Source: Apodospora peruviana (taxonomy: Eukaryota; Ascomycota; Sordariomycetes; Sordariales; Lasiosphaeriaceae). From it: a stretch of DNA of 64,000 nt. The stretch spans positions 3,844,001 through 3,908,000 of the forward strand of contig JAUEDM010000002.1 in NCBI GenBank assembly GCA_033439685.1, written 5' to 3'. A program made the translations under genes and the position numbers. Below, piece by piece: positions 21,311-32,445 of the stretch; within the stretch, counting starts at the first letter, position 1; each line of letters begins with the position of its first letter. Below the pieces are notes generated by a model that was not told the DNA's origin, searched no databases, and saw only the letters and a list, made by a program, of their open reading frames with translations.

Positions 21311-22546
21311 ATGCCCGACTCCCTCACAATCCAGCTGGTCAACAACAGCACAACCCCGAATGTATTCGCCTACATCACCGGCCTCGCCATCCAACACAGC
21401 TCGGCCCGAGTCTTCCTCAAGTCCAACGGCAAAGACGTCTACTTTGCCCAGTCCCCGCCCGACGGCAAGATCCTCCAGCCACTAGCCGAGGACGTCGCCA
21501 TCCCCCTCGGACAGCCAGGCAACACCGTAACCGTCACGATCCCCCAGATCGCCGGCGGCAGGATCTGGTTCAGCGTCGAAAGCAAACTCACCTTCTTGCT
21601 CAACCCCGGCGGCCCCGGCGGCGGCGCGGCCCTCGTCGAGCCGTCGGTCCTCAACCCGTCCGACCCCAACGCCAACGTTGACTTTACCTTCTGCGAGTTC
21701 ACCCTCAACCACGACCAGCTCTTCGCCAACATCAGCTACGTCGACTTTGTCGCGCGTTTGCCCATCGCGCTGACCCTCCAGACTTTAGGCGGTGCGGTCC
21801 AACATGTCTCTGGGATGCCACCAGACGGGCTGGAGAGGGTGTGCGCCAGCCTGCGCGCCCAGGCAGCAAAGGACCACAGGCCTTGGGACAAACTGATCGT
21901 ACAAAAGGACGGAAAAACGCTGCGAGCACTAAATCCGACGCACGGTAACGCCGTCGGTGCCAGCTTCGACGGCTATTTTGAACCCCTTGTAGAAAAAGCG
22001 TGGCAGAAGTACCGCGAACAACAAGCAGAAGGCGGTCATCATTTCCCCGGGCTGAGTCTCGGCCGGCACACATCATCATCTCCCCAGGGGCCCTGCCTGC
22101 GGATCAACACGCAAGCCGCGCCAGGCATAGTAGACGGCAGGATCCCCAAATCGTCCGACGAACTCGTGATAGCAGGCGAGGCCTTTACGAAACCGACCTC
22201 GGCAGACATCCTCGGGTGCAACAGCGGCCCGTTCACGACGGGTCCGTCGCCGACGCGCAACGCCATCATCCCGCGGCTCGCGGCCGCGTTCCAGCGCAGC
22301 TGCATCGCCGACGTGGCCGAGCACCCGTCGCACCCGGACACGTTCTACAAGTGCGAGCCGACGAACCACTACTCACGCATCGTGCACGAATGTAATCTTG
22401 ACGGCAAGGGGTACGCGTTTGCGTACGACGATGTCCAGCCGGACGGAGGGGCGGACCAGTCGGGCAAGGTCAACGCGGGTGATCCCAGTGTATTTATAGT
22501 TGCTGTTGGTGGCGGAGGGGCGTATGTGGGTGATCGGATGCCTTGA
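21311..22546 (+). CDS. GH64 beta-1,3-glucanase, no signal peptide
   Basis: A single exon encodes 411 residues. GH64 enzymes release laminaripentaose from beta-1,3-glucan with a thaumatin-like barrel plus a second domain. The acid pair fits: Glu129 in FTFCEFTLNHDQ and Asp145 in ISYVDFV are 16 apart, the same spacing as Glu154/Asp170 of the Streptomyces enzyme (remembered). IWFSVESKLTFLLNPGGPGG and the C-terminal KGYAFAYDDVQPDGG block are also typical. A low-complexity insert (about 240-265) breaks the second half. The N-terminus (MPDSLTIQLVNNSTTPNVFA) begins directly with the first strand, so no classical secretion signal is present. The protein may be intracellular, unconventionally secreted, or missing an unseen upstream exon. 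Some fungal GH64 proteins share this. Confidence 0.85.
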   Translation: MPDSLTIQLVNNSTTPNVFAYITGLAIQHSSARVFLKSNGKDVYFAQSPPDGKILQPLAEDVAIPLGQPGNTVTVTIPQIAGGRIWFSVESKLTFLLNPGGPGGGAALVEPSVLNPSDPNANVDFTFCEFTLNHDQLFANISYVDFVARLPIALTLQTLGGAVQHVSGMPPDGLERVCASLRAQAAKDHRPWDKLIVQKDGKTLRALNPTHGNAVGASFDGYFEPLVEKAWQKYREQQAEGGHHFPGLSLGRHTSSSPQGPCLRINTQAAPGIVDGRIPKSSDELVIAGEAFTKPTSADILGCNSGPFTTGPSPTRNAIIPRLAAAFQRSCIADVAEHPSHPDTFYKCEPTNHYSRIVHECNLDGKGYAFAYDDVQPDGGADQSGKVNAGDPSVFIVAVGGGGAYVGDRMP

Positions 22547-23053
22547 TGAGTGATGTACTACTAGGAAGCGTTAAGTATTTAGTTTTGGAGTCTTGTTTTC
22601 TTGGAGCGCTACCTACCTCATCTTCCTTGGTGTATAATACATGTTAGGAGGTCTATTAAACCCTCGCTAATATATAATTCAACTGAAATACGCATATACA
22701 CATATATTGAAAAGATGCGAATCAAGGGGCATGGGAATAACCAGAATATACATTTAACCAAACAAAAGGAGGCTCATCCCAGTTTCAAGTTCGTATCTGT
22801 CTCCGAATCCGGTATGTCCCCAAACAACGAAATTGCCATGGCTTGCTAGTTACTTCGAAACGCCTAGTAAAACTCCAACATACATGCCCGGTATATCATC
22901 TGAAACCAAATTCAAGTCAAATCTGCGAAATCCGTAACCCCCTCGTACTTCTAACTTGTACATGCCAAAACGAAACCAATCAAGGCGTTTTCTTCATGAT
23001 GAGAGAAAACCGCCGAGCCAAGGAGTAAATGTATAATGTTCAAGTGCGGAAGC
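22547..23053. other. convergent intergenic region
   Basis: This lies between the 3' ends of the GH64 gene and the F-box gene. It is AT-rich, with no gene seen. Confidence 0.5.
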
Positions 23054-24637
23054 CTATTCCACAATGTCTTCATCCTGCATCTCATCATCCTCGCCCTGAT
23101 GATCATTATCGGCTTGGTCATCATTGATTGCCATACCGTCACCGTCACCATCGGCCTCGTCGTCATTTTCATCATTGTCTTCGTCGTCGTCTGCCAGTGA
23201 GTCTGTTTTCATCATACGTTAATTAGTAAAAAGTGATTTTTAGTTATGAAAGGAGAGGGAATGGATTAAACATGTACCGTCCTCATCCTCATCCTCATCA
23301 TCGTCCGGGAGGTGTGGCCAGAAGGGAGTGACATCGGCCACAACCTGCGCAACGACGTCTTGGGTCGACTGGCCCTCGTACGTCTGTTCAAGCACGGCGC
23401 CTTGACGATAGCCACTTCGCTTCGCTCCAAAGCTCACAGGACCAAAGCCATGGTCCAGATGGCTGACCTGGAGCTTGCGAATGTCCAAGCCGTCGACGAG
23501 AGCCAGTTTCGAGAAAAGCTTAGCCCACGTGTTGATGTCTGTATTGTTGTGGTCCTCTGCTCGGCCCACCAGCTTCACTCTACGAAAGCTGAGGGTACGT
23601 AGGTTGGGTGCGAAGGAGGCGACGAGGTGGACAAGCACTTTTGGGTTGATAGTCAGGCTGCCAAGGTCCAGCTGCTCCAGATGTTGGAGCGTTATATGAT
23701 TCGCGTTGTCCGCGTCGCTCCTGGAGAGTCGAGCGAAGAGGTTCTCCGAGTTCTCCGGGTTGAGAGTCGACTGGAAGTTTAGGCGGAGCCAGGTGAGATT
23801 GGGTGTGTGCTGCAGAAACTTGCCGATGTTTGAGTTGTTGAGTGGCGAGTGCGGAGCAAGTACGAGATGGAGTTGTTTGAGTCCAGAGAGGACAGGTATA
23901 AGCGAGGGCAAGATTCGCTGCGGGATGAAGAAGGCATGATCACTGACACTGGAGCTCCTCAGGACCAACTCGATACTCTCTGGGCGAGCCTGTGACGCTG
24001 CCAGGGCTGCCGTGACGGCGGAGAAGAGCTGAGAGGGATAGTTTATCCAGAACTGAACACCGAGGCCTGGGCCTGGGCGAGGGGCTGGTTCGAATCCTAT
24101 GGCCTCGGTGAGTGTGGTCGAGCCCCAGCTGGTCCACTGGCCACCATCTCGCGTGCGGCTGCGTGAGTTGAAGTCACGGATGTCGACGGTTTTCAAGTTG
24201 GGAAGCTTGCTGAAAGCCTCCACGAGCATATCTCGCAGTCCGCCGGCAGCCATCAGATTCTCGTGATCGGCGCGAGCAAGTTGCAGAGCCTGGTACTGCG
24301 CATCGTCAAGCCTGATGCCCTGAAAGCTGTGATAACCCCGCCCCTCGAAGCGGTCGGTGGATAAGATGACGTGTTTGAGGCAGGGAGCGAGGGTTTCATG
24401 GTTTGCAATGTCGACAAGCGCCTGCAGACTGATTGTGTAGCCCATGAACTGCTTCTTAGTGAAAAACTCCCTCGAGAAGAAGGGGAACGTGGCATTTTCG
24501 AGGCCGCGGCAAGACAGACGCACATTGCCAAGATCCTTGGTAGAGATGTACTTGGTGATTCTGTCCACGATCTCAATCGGGACCTTGGTCAAGTGGCTGT
24601 CCGCCTGGGGATTGACCGGCGACGAAACCGAAGCCAT
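23054..24637 (-). CDS. F-box protein with acidic C-terminal tail
   Basis: Exon 1 is 24637-23278 and exon 2 is 23202-23054. The 75-nt intron has GTACAT and ACAG ends, and the product has 502 residues. An F-box-like motif lies near the N-terminus (about 16-50): LTKVPIEIVDRITKYISTKDLGNVRLSCRG, with an initial Pro and an LSC turn. The next 380 residues carry leucine-rich helices and strands with recurring NL.TL/L..L patterns (PNLKTVDI, LKQLHLVL, LEQLDLGSL, NLRTLSFRRVKL). They resemble degenerate LRRs that select substrates for an SCF ubiquitin ligase. The last 65 residues are almost all Asp/Glu, interrupted only by the intron. The substrate is unknown. The splice model is strongly supported because reading through gives a short dead end, while splicing extends the same acidic tail. 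Confidence 0.85.
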
Positions 24638-25265
24638 GGTGAATGGTATCTGTCGTGGGCTGGCGGTTTTGTGTCAGCGAGAGGAAGAGAGGAGGATGAA
24701 GGGTGGAGGCGGAGGCGGAGGAGGAGCAGCAAAATTCGAAATGCCGGCACAATGTAAAGTGGATTTTGAACCTACGATGGAGAGAGACGAGACCACGAAC
24801 CTTGGTCCAGCGGAAATCTTGAATCGTAAACTCGCAATGCGAGATGCCTGGAGAGTTGATTTCGGGCCGGATGCAATCTGTCTGTGGTCGTGTGGGGAGG
24901 GGGACGGTGTCAGGGGAGATGCGGTGTGAGGGAGAAAAGTTTAAGAAGAGGGAGAATCCGGGATGGACAGCCGGAGGTTGATGGTTGAAATGAAAATGAT
25001 GTGAGATAGAGTTGGTCGTGAACAAACCTAAATTCACTTTGACTAATCCACTTATTTCAAAAAATGATCGCCTGGACTTGTGTAGGTATGGAAAGCGCGT
25101 TGAAGCACGCGACGGCTGCCTGATGTCTCCCCCACCCGGACCCTGGCGCACACGATATCACGTGCTGACAGCTAGGTTACCTCCTTCCCCTGCCTTTTCT
25201 TTTTCCTTTCCATTCTTCGGGTTCAGAGGCCAGAATCGTCAAGTTTGAATTTAAAACAATCAAAC
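24638..25265. other. intergenic
   Basis: Promoter side of the F-box gene and 3' side of the GAR transformylase gene. A short GGAGGCGGAGGCGGAGGAGG run lies near 24703-24722. No gene is seen. Confidence 0.5.
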
Positions 25266-26025
25266 CTAATTACCAACCAAAGTCTTCTTTCCGGCCAAGA
25301 TCTCCCTCACCACCTGGGCTGTTGCCTCAACCAGCAGCTGATGCTCATGAGAATGTATCCTCTCCTCCAACTGGTGCAAGTCCTCCCCCTCACGGCACTC
25401 AACCTCCCTTGTCATAATCGGTTGTCCTCGATCTACCTTATCAATCACATAGTGGACCATAATACCCGTTTTGTTATCCTTCAGTTTGCCGGCCTTGAAG
25501 TCCTGGAACGCCCTCTCAATAGCTCCGGCACCATCGTAGCAGCCTTTGAATGAATTAGTTAGCTCTTTTGTTTCTCATTTCCTCAACCCCTGCGACCACC
25601 AGCTGAGTTGCTTTACCTGGTAGGGCTGGGTGCAGGTTGATGATTTTTATCCCGGCAGCTTCCAAAGGATCCAGGAATGGCTTCCCAAAGACATACATCC
25701 AGCCAGCGAGGACGACGAGGTCGGGCCGGAAGTCACCGTTGAGTACTTTGTCAGCCAGTGCCGCATCGTACTTGTCTCTCGATTCCTGGATCTTCTGAGG
25801 GTCCTTCTCTCCTTTTGCCTGGAATCCGTTGGATATCAAGTTGAAATACTCCCACGGGATGCCGGCCAGCTCTGCTCGCTTGGTGGCATATGCCTTACCG
25901 CGGTTCACAATGAGACGGATAATCTTGGAGTCGGATATTTGGCCCGTGGCGATGGCGTCGATGAGTGCTTGGAAGTTGGAGCCATTGCCGCTGGCCATCA
26001 CCACAATCCGGCATGAGTCCGCCAT
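25266..26025 (-). CDS. ade8: phosphoribosylglycinamide formyltransferase
   Basis: Exon 1 is 26025-25617 and exon 2 is 25543-25266. The 73-nt intron (GTAAAG...GCTAAC...AAAG) joins LPG to CYDGAG, and the product has 228 residues. The enzyme transfers a formyl group from 10-formyl-tetrahydrofolate to GAR, the third step of purine synthesis. Visible motifs are MASGNGSNFQALIDA for phosphate binding, LIVNRGKAYATKRAE, LAGWMYVFGKPFL and the catalytic NLHPALPG with its Asn-His. The conserved TGIMVHYVIDKVDRGQPI block carries the catalytic Asp. As in yeast Ade8, it is monofunctional rather than part of the animal trifunctional protein. I start at MADSCRIVVMASG, since the longer frame has no ATG. Confidence 0.95.
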
Positions 26026-27351
26026 GGCTGCGAAGTAATAACTGGGCGTAGGTAGGTTGTGAATTGAGAGTCTCGAATTGGACAGGGGTTTCACAAACCA
26101 CGGGGATTTTCGTCATCGGCGCCGAAACAGGACAGGGTCCAGGAGCAGACTTTTTTTCCCGCCCAGGATCTCCAAGCCATGCCCCACTAGCTGTCGGCGC
26201 CCCGCATCGACCCAGGCTCCGATCCAGGCTTCAACGGTCCAAAGCGGTCGACCCAGATCCAGAGCAACTACTCATAATTTATAGGGTAAGATCTTAGGTC
26301 AACCTCCAGCAGACGGGACATATGGATGGCGGTCCTCTTTTCAAGCTTTCTCAAGAGGTGAAGGTGCAGTTTGTCTTTCAAAGCCCCAACTGATAGCCTG
26401 CCGGTATACTGTGAACAGGACAGCTGACAGGGGCAGCCAGCTCCAAGGCCAAATCCCCGCACCCCAACCTGCCAGATTGCGGAGGTATCTTAGGTACCCT
26501 TTAACGCGTTCTCCAAATCTTTCGTCATCCACCATCATCCGAGGCGGCATTCACAGCGACATATCAAAACTCAAGATCGACCTTGAACGACAAGGAAGGT
26601 TGACGGTTCGACATTATGCAGGCTTACTCGACCCCTTCGTCCCTCAGTCGGTGTGTGGGGGACATGTTCATCGCCGTCAAACGGCTCCATCCAGCCACAG
26701 GACTTGCCCGCTGAGGTTGAGCCTGTCGGACCGTTGACTGGCTGTCCGGTTCTCCAACCGACTGCTCGTGTTGTTTATTGGACGCCAGAAGATTTGCAGC
26801 TTCTATTTTCGCACCGGTGATCTCGTATCCACTGGAGCCATGAACAAGGGGCAGAGGGAACACAGGAACGACAGGTTCGGGACACACAAAATCCTCAGAC
26901 GAAGATCAAGAAAACGGGCCGGTTTGCCCTCAGATGTCGACCAGATCCAAGATCGACCTTGCACTCTCTGTTCGACCACAAGGCTCTCTGCCGGCGACCG
27001 AAAATCCGGGTCTGTGTTTGGTCTTCTGCAACGGTGGTGTTCGTACATGTTGGCTGGACCGCCTCAGGCACACCATCTTCCCGATGTGTTGTTCAGCACC
27101 AGCCTGGTGGCTGACCAATTGCCATTTCCGCTGGTCGTTCTGGAAGCGAAAGAGAGACGCACCACTACCCGAAAGTCCAGCTGTGTTCCTGAGTCCTCAT
27201 CACCCCTCATCCGGGTTCGATCTTGCTGTTTCCCTATCGCGCTGGTCTCCTTTGGCTTGGTGTTTGGTACACCACGCGCGGTGATGGGGACTGATCGTAC
27301 AGTTTCTCGAGGCCCCGCAACATCTGATACCACCCTGTTTCCTCAACTATA
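26026..27351. other. intergenic
   Basis: No gene is recognised. Short frames on both strands around 26270-27330 lack motifs. The right end may hold the lost 5' end of the pseudogene that follows. Confidence 0.45.
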
Positions 27352-27359
27352 GACATTTA

Positions 27360-28477
27360 TTGGCTCCTGTGGTTACCTGGGTGAACGATGAGACATGCGG
27401 ATGGTTCTCGGGAGCTTCTTGTAGGTCGACACACCGCAAACTGTCAGGTCGTTGCTTGGTGGTGCGGCTTTGTTGACCGATGGATACGCGCGCAGCCGCG
27501 AGTTTCGTTTGCGAGGCGGCTACTCCTGCTCGACAAATAATCAGAACGTGGTCGGCTGTGTCTCTGCCTCGTTCTTACCGTTCTACACGGCCTGCCTCGA
27601 CTATCAAGCATTTCAGAAAAGTGCCTGCGTGAACATCGGGGCGCAGACGGGTTGCTAGTAAGTGAGCTTCAGTCAGTAGTCCAGCATCATTCTGACACGA
27701 GACAACTTCTTCACCACCGAGTCGGCATACGGTTCCTGCGGGACATACCTTTGGACTGGCAACCCGCCGCGTTCCATGTACCGCTGCTTCTCAGACAAGA
27801 TAATCATCTCGATGCTCGACCAGCCGCAGTTCGTGCTCGATGCGTTGACACGGTCCACGTCCACCACCTCGACAAGCAAAACAACATCCCACCTGACTAC
27901 TACTGGAACCAATTTACCAGGCGGCTCAACCACCGCCACAACTAACTCGAGCAACCTCGGCGTCATCGTCGGTGGTGTCGTCGGCGGAGTAGCTGTCGTG
28001 GCCGCCATCGTAGGTGGCATCGCCTACCTTATGATCCGGCGCAAGAAGGAGAAATACAGTGCCGTCGCGCCGGCCGATCCGTCTTCTTATTCTTCCCCTG
28101 CCACAGGCGGCTTCTCCTCACAACCATCGTCGCAAATGGCAATGGCAGCCGGAGGCGTTGTTCTGTCGACTACCTACCCACCGATATCACCGTACGTGAC
28201 GAGTATCGCCTCAACAGCCTATGATCCACGCCAGTCTTATACGATCCTCCGAAGGCATCAGTATCGGGCCATATTTCCCCTCGTCAGCAGTTCAACGCAT
28301 ACGCCCCGCCGTACCCTCCGCCTCAGCAGCATTATCAGCCACAGCTAGCGCCGATGCCGGAGCTCGACTCGACGGCGCGGCAGCAGGGCAGCAATGTTTC
28401 CGAGCTCGACTCGAGTACGCCACCAGTGGGTAATCATGGAAATCCAGCGGAGATGGGCGTCACCACGCCGAGGTAGC
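27360..28477 (+). pseudogene. Cys-rich single-pass membrane protein, frameshifted
   Basis: The pieces form the common fungal layout: a Cys-rich ectodomain, a Ser/Thr stalk, one TM helix, a basic stop and a Pro-rich tail. PVVTWVNDETCGWFSGAS at about 27368-27420 is in one frame. YSCSTNNQNVVGCVSASFL and CLDYQAF...GAQTGC follow in another, ending in TAG at 27656. SAYGSCGTYLWTGNPPRSMY and the TM segment LGVIVGGVVGGVAVVAAIVG plus RRKKEKY resume in the second frame. The tail from YDPPKASVSG to GVTTPR (about 28238-28475) lies in a third frame. Only a 27-nt intron could bypass the TAG, which is too short to be credible. Two frame changes plus the stop make it a pseudogene or badly sequenced. Wall-sensor-like function is inferred from layout only. 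Confidence 0.65.
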
Positions 28478-28512
28478 AACCACGCCGAGGTAGCAACCAC
28501 GCCGAGGTAGCA
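28462..28512. repeat. three tandem 17-bp repeats
   Basis: The unit ACCACGCCGAGGTAGCA occurs three times without interruption (28462, 28479, 28496). The first copy includes the TAG that would end the tail of the pseudogene, so the repeat spans its probable stop codon. Confidence 0.9.
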
Positions 28513-29181
28513 CTGAGCCTCGGAAGAACCACTTTGGCGTGAGGTGCTTGGACGCAGCATATAAGGGGCAATTAAACATCAGCATATAAGGAGCAATGTA
28601 AACATGACTAGTTCACTACCTCTACGCTTGTTTTGTATGTATATATTTGTTTATCCTTTACGGAGGGGTTTGGCGTCGATTGGAACTGGGGAGAGGAATG
28701 TGTTTTAAGGGGGCTGGGTCAAGGAGTTTACGGGACAACGATGACAAGAGATACATTTTTAAGTCACCGCTGGGGTGTGGACCATATATCGTGGGAGAAT
28801 CGTGGGAATTGTTCGGGTAATGGACTCATGTTCCGGTTTTATATACAACCGAGAAAAAGGGGTTGTCATGTCTGTTTATGGGATGTACCATGAAAACAAG
28901 GCAGAAACCAGCAGCGATTGGGTTCAAGAACGATAGACGAAGAAAACTGATGCCGGCAACCTTGCTTTTATCTTTCCAGTCCCTATTGTACGCGCTCCTG
29001 CTTCCGCATCTTTTCCAGACGCAGCTTGCACCACACAACCCCTATTTCCAGTCTACATACACCATGGCTTGCTCCCAACAAGTAATCATGGCGTTCATTC
29101 CATCATTGTTAACCTTCACCGCTAAAATAACATGCAAATATACTCGCTCATCATGATAAACCCAAAACCCAACACACATGA
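28513..29181. other. convergent intergenic region
   Basis: Lies between the pseudogene and the 3' end of the dehydrogenase gene. No gene or repeat is seen. Confidence 0.5.
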
Positions 29182-30489
29182 TCATGCCCCCTCCTCCTTC
29201 TTGGGAAAATAATGCAAATTCACAGGCGTGATCGCCTTTCCCCCGCCCAGCACAGCCATAATATTCCTCATGCTCAGCTCCTCAAACCCAACATGCGTCT
29301 CGATCGTCCCGCCAGCATTATGGCACGTCAGCATCACCCTCCCGGGCTTGCCCCCATCATTCCCATCCAACCCAGCCATCTTGACCAATCTCGCATTAAC
29401 CCTAGGTTCTTCGGCATGCACATCCAACGCCACCGACCCGACCAAGCCCGACTCGAGGGCATCAGCCAGCGCCTCCTCGTCGACCAACGACCCGCGCGCA
29501 ATATTCACGAACCTTGTCCCAGGGCGCATGGTCGCCAGCGTCTCCGCCCTGATCAGCGGTTTCCCGTCCGGCGAGGCAGGCGTGCAGAGCACGGCGCAGT
29601 CCGACACCGCGAGCAACCCCTCAAGGGAATCGTAAAACACCGCCCCCAGCTCGGTCTCGACCGACTCCGGCTTGCGAATCACGTCGAAATACGCAATCCT
29701 CATCCCGAACGCACTGTATCCAAGTTTCGCAGCGATCTGCTGCCCGATGTTGCCGAACCCGATAAACCCCAACACGTGGCCACGCGGGTTGTGACTCGCG
29801 GCCGTGGCCTGGGCGTGACAGATCTGGAATACTCTTTTCGCACCCTCCACGTCGTCCTTCCCGCCCGAGTCCGAAAGAAGGTACGGGAGAGTCGCAGCCC
29901 CGATACACCAAGGGATATGCCGAAAAGTAGAAATGACCATCGCGACGGCAAAGTCAGCCACCGCTTCCGCCGCCGCTAGACCCGAATTGCAGTATATAAT
30001 ACCCCTTTCACCCAACAATTTCGTGTCGGCCCAGTCGAAGCCCGCGCCCGCGCTCGCAAACACCTTGACGGATTTTGGGAGAAGCGAAACCAGCTCGGCG
30101 TCCCAGCGGCCCATCTCGCCGCCTGTACCCCAAAAGGGACGGAATATGGCGTTGAAGTCACCAAACCGCTTCTCGCGCAGGGCGGTGATGAATGCGCTGC
30201 GCTCGCGCTCGGCTGTCTCGGGGCGGATGACGTCGAACTGGGCGCTGAATTCGCTGTAGGTGGACGGGTTGTACTTGATCGGGTCGCCGATGTGGAGGAC
30301 GATCGGCCTTTTCGGCAAGGTATTGTCGGAGGTCTGCCCGGGAGGAAAGGAGGGGAATAGGGGCACCGTGGTCATTGATGCGTTCGGGGTCAGGCTCGGG
30401 ACGGGGGGCACGCTGGGGGAGGAGGAGCGCGGTGTTGTTGCTGGCACCGGGGTGCTGGGCGGCATTGGGGTGTTTGTTGGTTCGGCCAT
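29182..30489 (-). CDS. D-isomer-specific 2-hydroxyacid dehydrogenase
   Basis: A single exon encodes 435 residues. It should reduce a 2-keto acid with NAD(P)H in the cytosol (or the reverse). The Rossmann motif is GFGNIG (244-249). The catalytic set is complete: Arg332 in NIARGSLVDEEAL, Glu361 in DVHAEEP and His390 in LTCHNAGGT. FASAGAGFDWAD and the conserved AEAVADFAVAMVIS block place it with fungal glyoxylate/hydroxypyruvate or D-mandelate dehydrogenase-like proteins. The first 55 residues are Pro/Thr/Ser rich and unlike the family. A second Met at residue 39 is a plausible alternative start. The substrate cannot be read from sequence. No cluster partner is adjacent. Confidence 0.9.
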   Translation of the reverse strand: MAEPTNTPMPPSTPVPATTPRSSSPSVPPVPSLTPNASMTTVPLFPSFPPGQTSDNTLPKRPIVLHIGDPIKYNPSTYSEFSAQFDVIRPETAERERSAFITALREKRFGDFNAIFRPFWGTGGEMGRWDAELVSLLPKSVKVFASAGAGFDWADTKLLGERGIIYCNSGLAAAEAVADFAVAMVISTFRHIPWCIGAATLPYLLSDSGGKDDVEGAKRVFQICHAQATAASHNPRGHVLGFIGFGNIGQQIAAKLGYSAFGMRIAYFDVIRKPESVETELGAVFYDSLEGLLAVSDCAVLCTPASPDGKPLIRAETLATMRPGTRFVNIARGSLVDEEALADALESGLVGSVALDVHAEEPRVNARLVKMAGLDGNDGGKPGRVMLTCHNAGGTIETHVGFEELSMRNIMAVLGGGKAITPVNLHYFPKKEEGA

Positions 30490-31951
30490 TGCGTTGTCGG
30501 TGCCGTTGTCAGAAGAGGAGAGGAATGAAGCGAGACGTCTGCCTTGTCGTTGAAGGAACTCTATTCGCTATACGTGGCCAAGTCAGCTACCGGGTCAGGA
30601 GGGAGACAGAACGGATATACAAGTCGAAAAGGGGTATTTGCCGTAGGGCAACGCGGGCCGCGTACGTAGGCACCCAAGGCAAGTAAAGTAGTAGTTTCGG
30701 GGAGTAAAAGGATGATTACCTCGACACCCTGTCTATCTCGTCCCTATCACAGCGGCTGATGCGAGATCGGCTCGGCTCAGCAAGCGGCAATGCACGTCAA
30801 TCCTAGCTACCTTAGTCCTGTCGTCGGCACGATAAGAACATAATCAGCAGCTGCTGCTGGACAAGTTCTTGGCGATACCCGGGGTTGGTGGTGCGGTATC
30901 CGACAGTCAGATCGGTAGTGGCAGTGACTTTCGAGGTTCAGGTTGGGCGGCAACAGCGTGAAGCTAGCCAGGCCCAGAAGAGGAGGCCCATGATCACGGT
31001 CGCCTTATATACCTGTATCTGAGCATCCGCGTCATGGGCATGGGGGTAAGCAGCCGACGTTGTTAAGGTAAGTCGGAAAAGAGCGGTCACCCGAAACCAC
31101 TTAGGCAACCTGCGCAAACGCAGGCGCGGCTCCCGCTCGGGTTGCAAGTGAGAAGAAATAAAACCATGTCCAGGAACTCGTTCGCCCTGTAAGAAAACCG
31201 TCTGATGATCATGCGGGCCCGGGCAATGTGCGGGGAACTCTGTAGCTAGCGCCCGTCTGGGGAGCGCGTGGGGAGAAACGGGAGGAGAGACTGGCCACTG
31301 GGAGTGAGGAATTTAGTGTCCACAAAGGGGGTGTTGGGCCTGAGTCCAGGCCCCCCACGCGTTTCCAGGAGGCTAGTGCGGGGGCTCGGCAACATGGATC
31401 CGTTGAGACTTGCCCCGACACCTCCTTGAAGATCCATCATCAAGTTTAGGTTAACCACCAGTTCCTCCAACAAGAACAGGAGAGGGAATCTAGACGACAT
31501 ATCGGCAAATTTATTCTCTCTATACACATAGTTCGAGCTGCCTGCTTATCCTATTTGTCTAGGTAGGTAGCCTTTAATTCGAGAAAAATGGGCCGCCAAA
31601 AAGGGTACCGGGGGCCAGAAGAGCAAATCATTACAACCTCGCTGTCTTGGCCACTTGCGTGCATCGGAAGAGAGTGCTCCTTACCCTCTAGATTCGTGCA
31701 TAAGATTGGTGGGTAAGCAGCTACATCCTTGACGGGTTATCTCTAATAAGCCTCACTTGGACCTTTGCTCAGCAGCCAGGCTGCTTTGACTCTTCAAGAA
31801 GAATATCATCATGCGTAGCACTGAGACTACCTTAAAACTGAAGGAGAAGAACGAACCCCCCCTGTTAAAAGAGAAAAGGAGAAGTTGCCTTACTATCTAA
31901 TGTCCTTAGACTCCGAATCTCAAACCAACAACAGATACAGCAACCTAATCC
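30490..31951. other. intergenic
   Basis: No gene is supported. A 93-codon minus frame at 31246-31527 and a 69-codon minus frame at 30938-31147 have no motif or splice context. The region is unusually long for this window. Confidence 0.45.
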
Positions 31952-32445
31952 TCACAGCTTCTTCGTCTCATCCTCCACGTCCCTCAATAAGCGAGCACAA
32001 TACAGCGACCCGCCCAAAAAGAAGCAGTTTCCCAAGAAATCCATCAGCATCCACCGCGAAACCATGCCGCCGGCCGGTCCAAGTCCGCTGCACCAATAAT
32101 TCCACCCGAGGTACGGCAGCATTGCGACCCCAAAAGCCGTAAAGCTCAAGGCTGTCATGTCAGACGTGCCCAGCACCAATCCGCAGGTCATGGCTTGCGC
32201 GCCGAAGCATCGTACGAAGAGCGAGGTCGTCGAATTGGCCATGGCGGCGTAGAGCGGCGTCAGGCCGAGGGAGATGACTGATGATGGGTGGAGGAGACAC
32301 CTTTTTGCTCACCGGGCATTAGAAGAACGGACTCTAAAAAAAGGAGAGGAAGGAAAAGTAAATACCATGCGCCCATGGTGCTGTAGCTCGTTGCCATGGC
32401 AATTTGGATGCGCCGTACCGTTTCGAGCTTTTGTGCTGTTGCCAT
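31952..32445 (-). CDS. small four-span membrane protein
   Basis: Exon 1 is 32445-32366 and exon 2 is 32300-31952. The 65-nt intron (GTATTT...TTCTAAT...AAAAAG) is required to join MGAW to CLLHPSSV, and the product has 142 residues. Four hydrophobic segments are visible, with MANSTTSLFVRCFGAQAMTC and MTALSFTAFGVAMLPYLGWN among them, linked by short loops. The C-terminus is charged (RDVEDETKKL). The N-terminus MATAQKLETVRRIQ is amphipathic with no signal peptide. I do not recognise the family. Small DoxX-like or DUF membrane proteins of fungi have a similar size and layout. Confidence 0.75.

Noticed and set aside
27656..27690. 27-nt intron to bypass the TAG in the membrane-protein pseudogene
   Set aside because: It would restore the frame, but it is shorter than credible spliceosomal introns and another frame break remains downstream.
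31246..31527. 93-codon minus-strand frame in a long gap
   Set aside because: No family resemblance or splice partner. Could be a small gene but cannot be supported.
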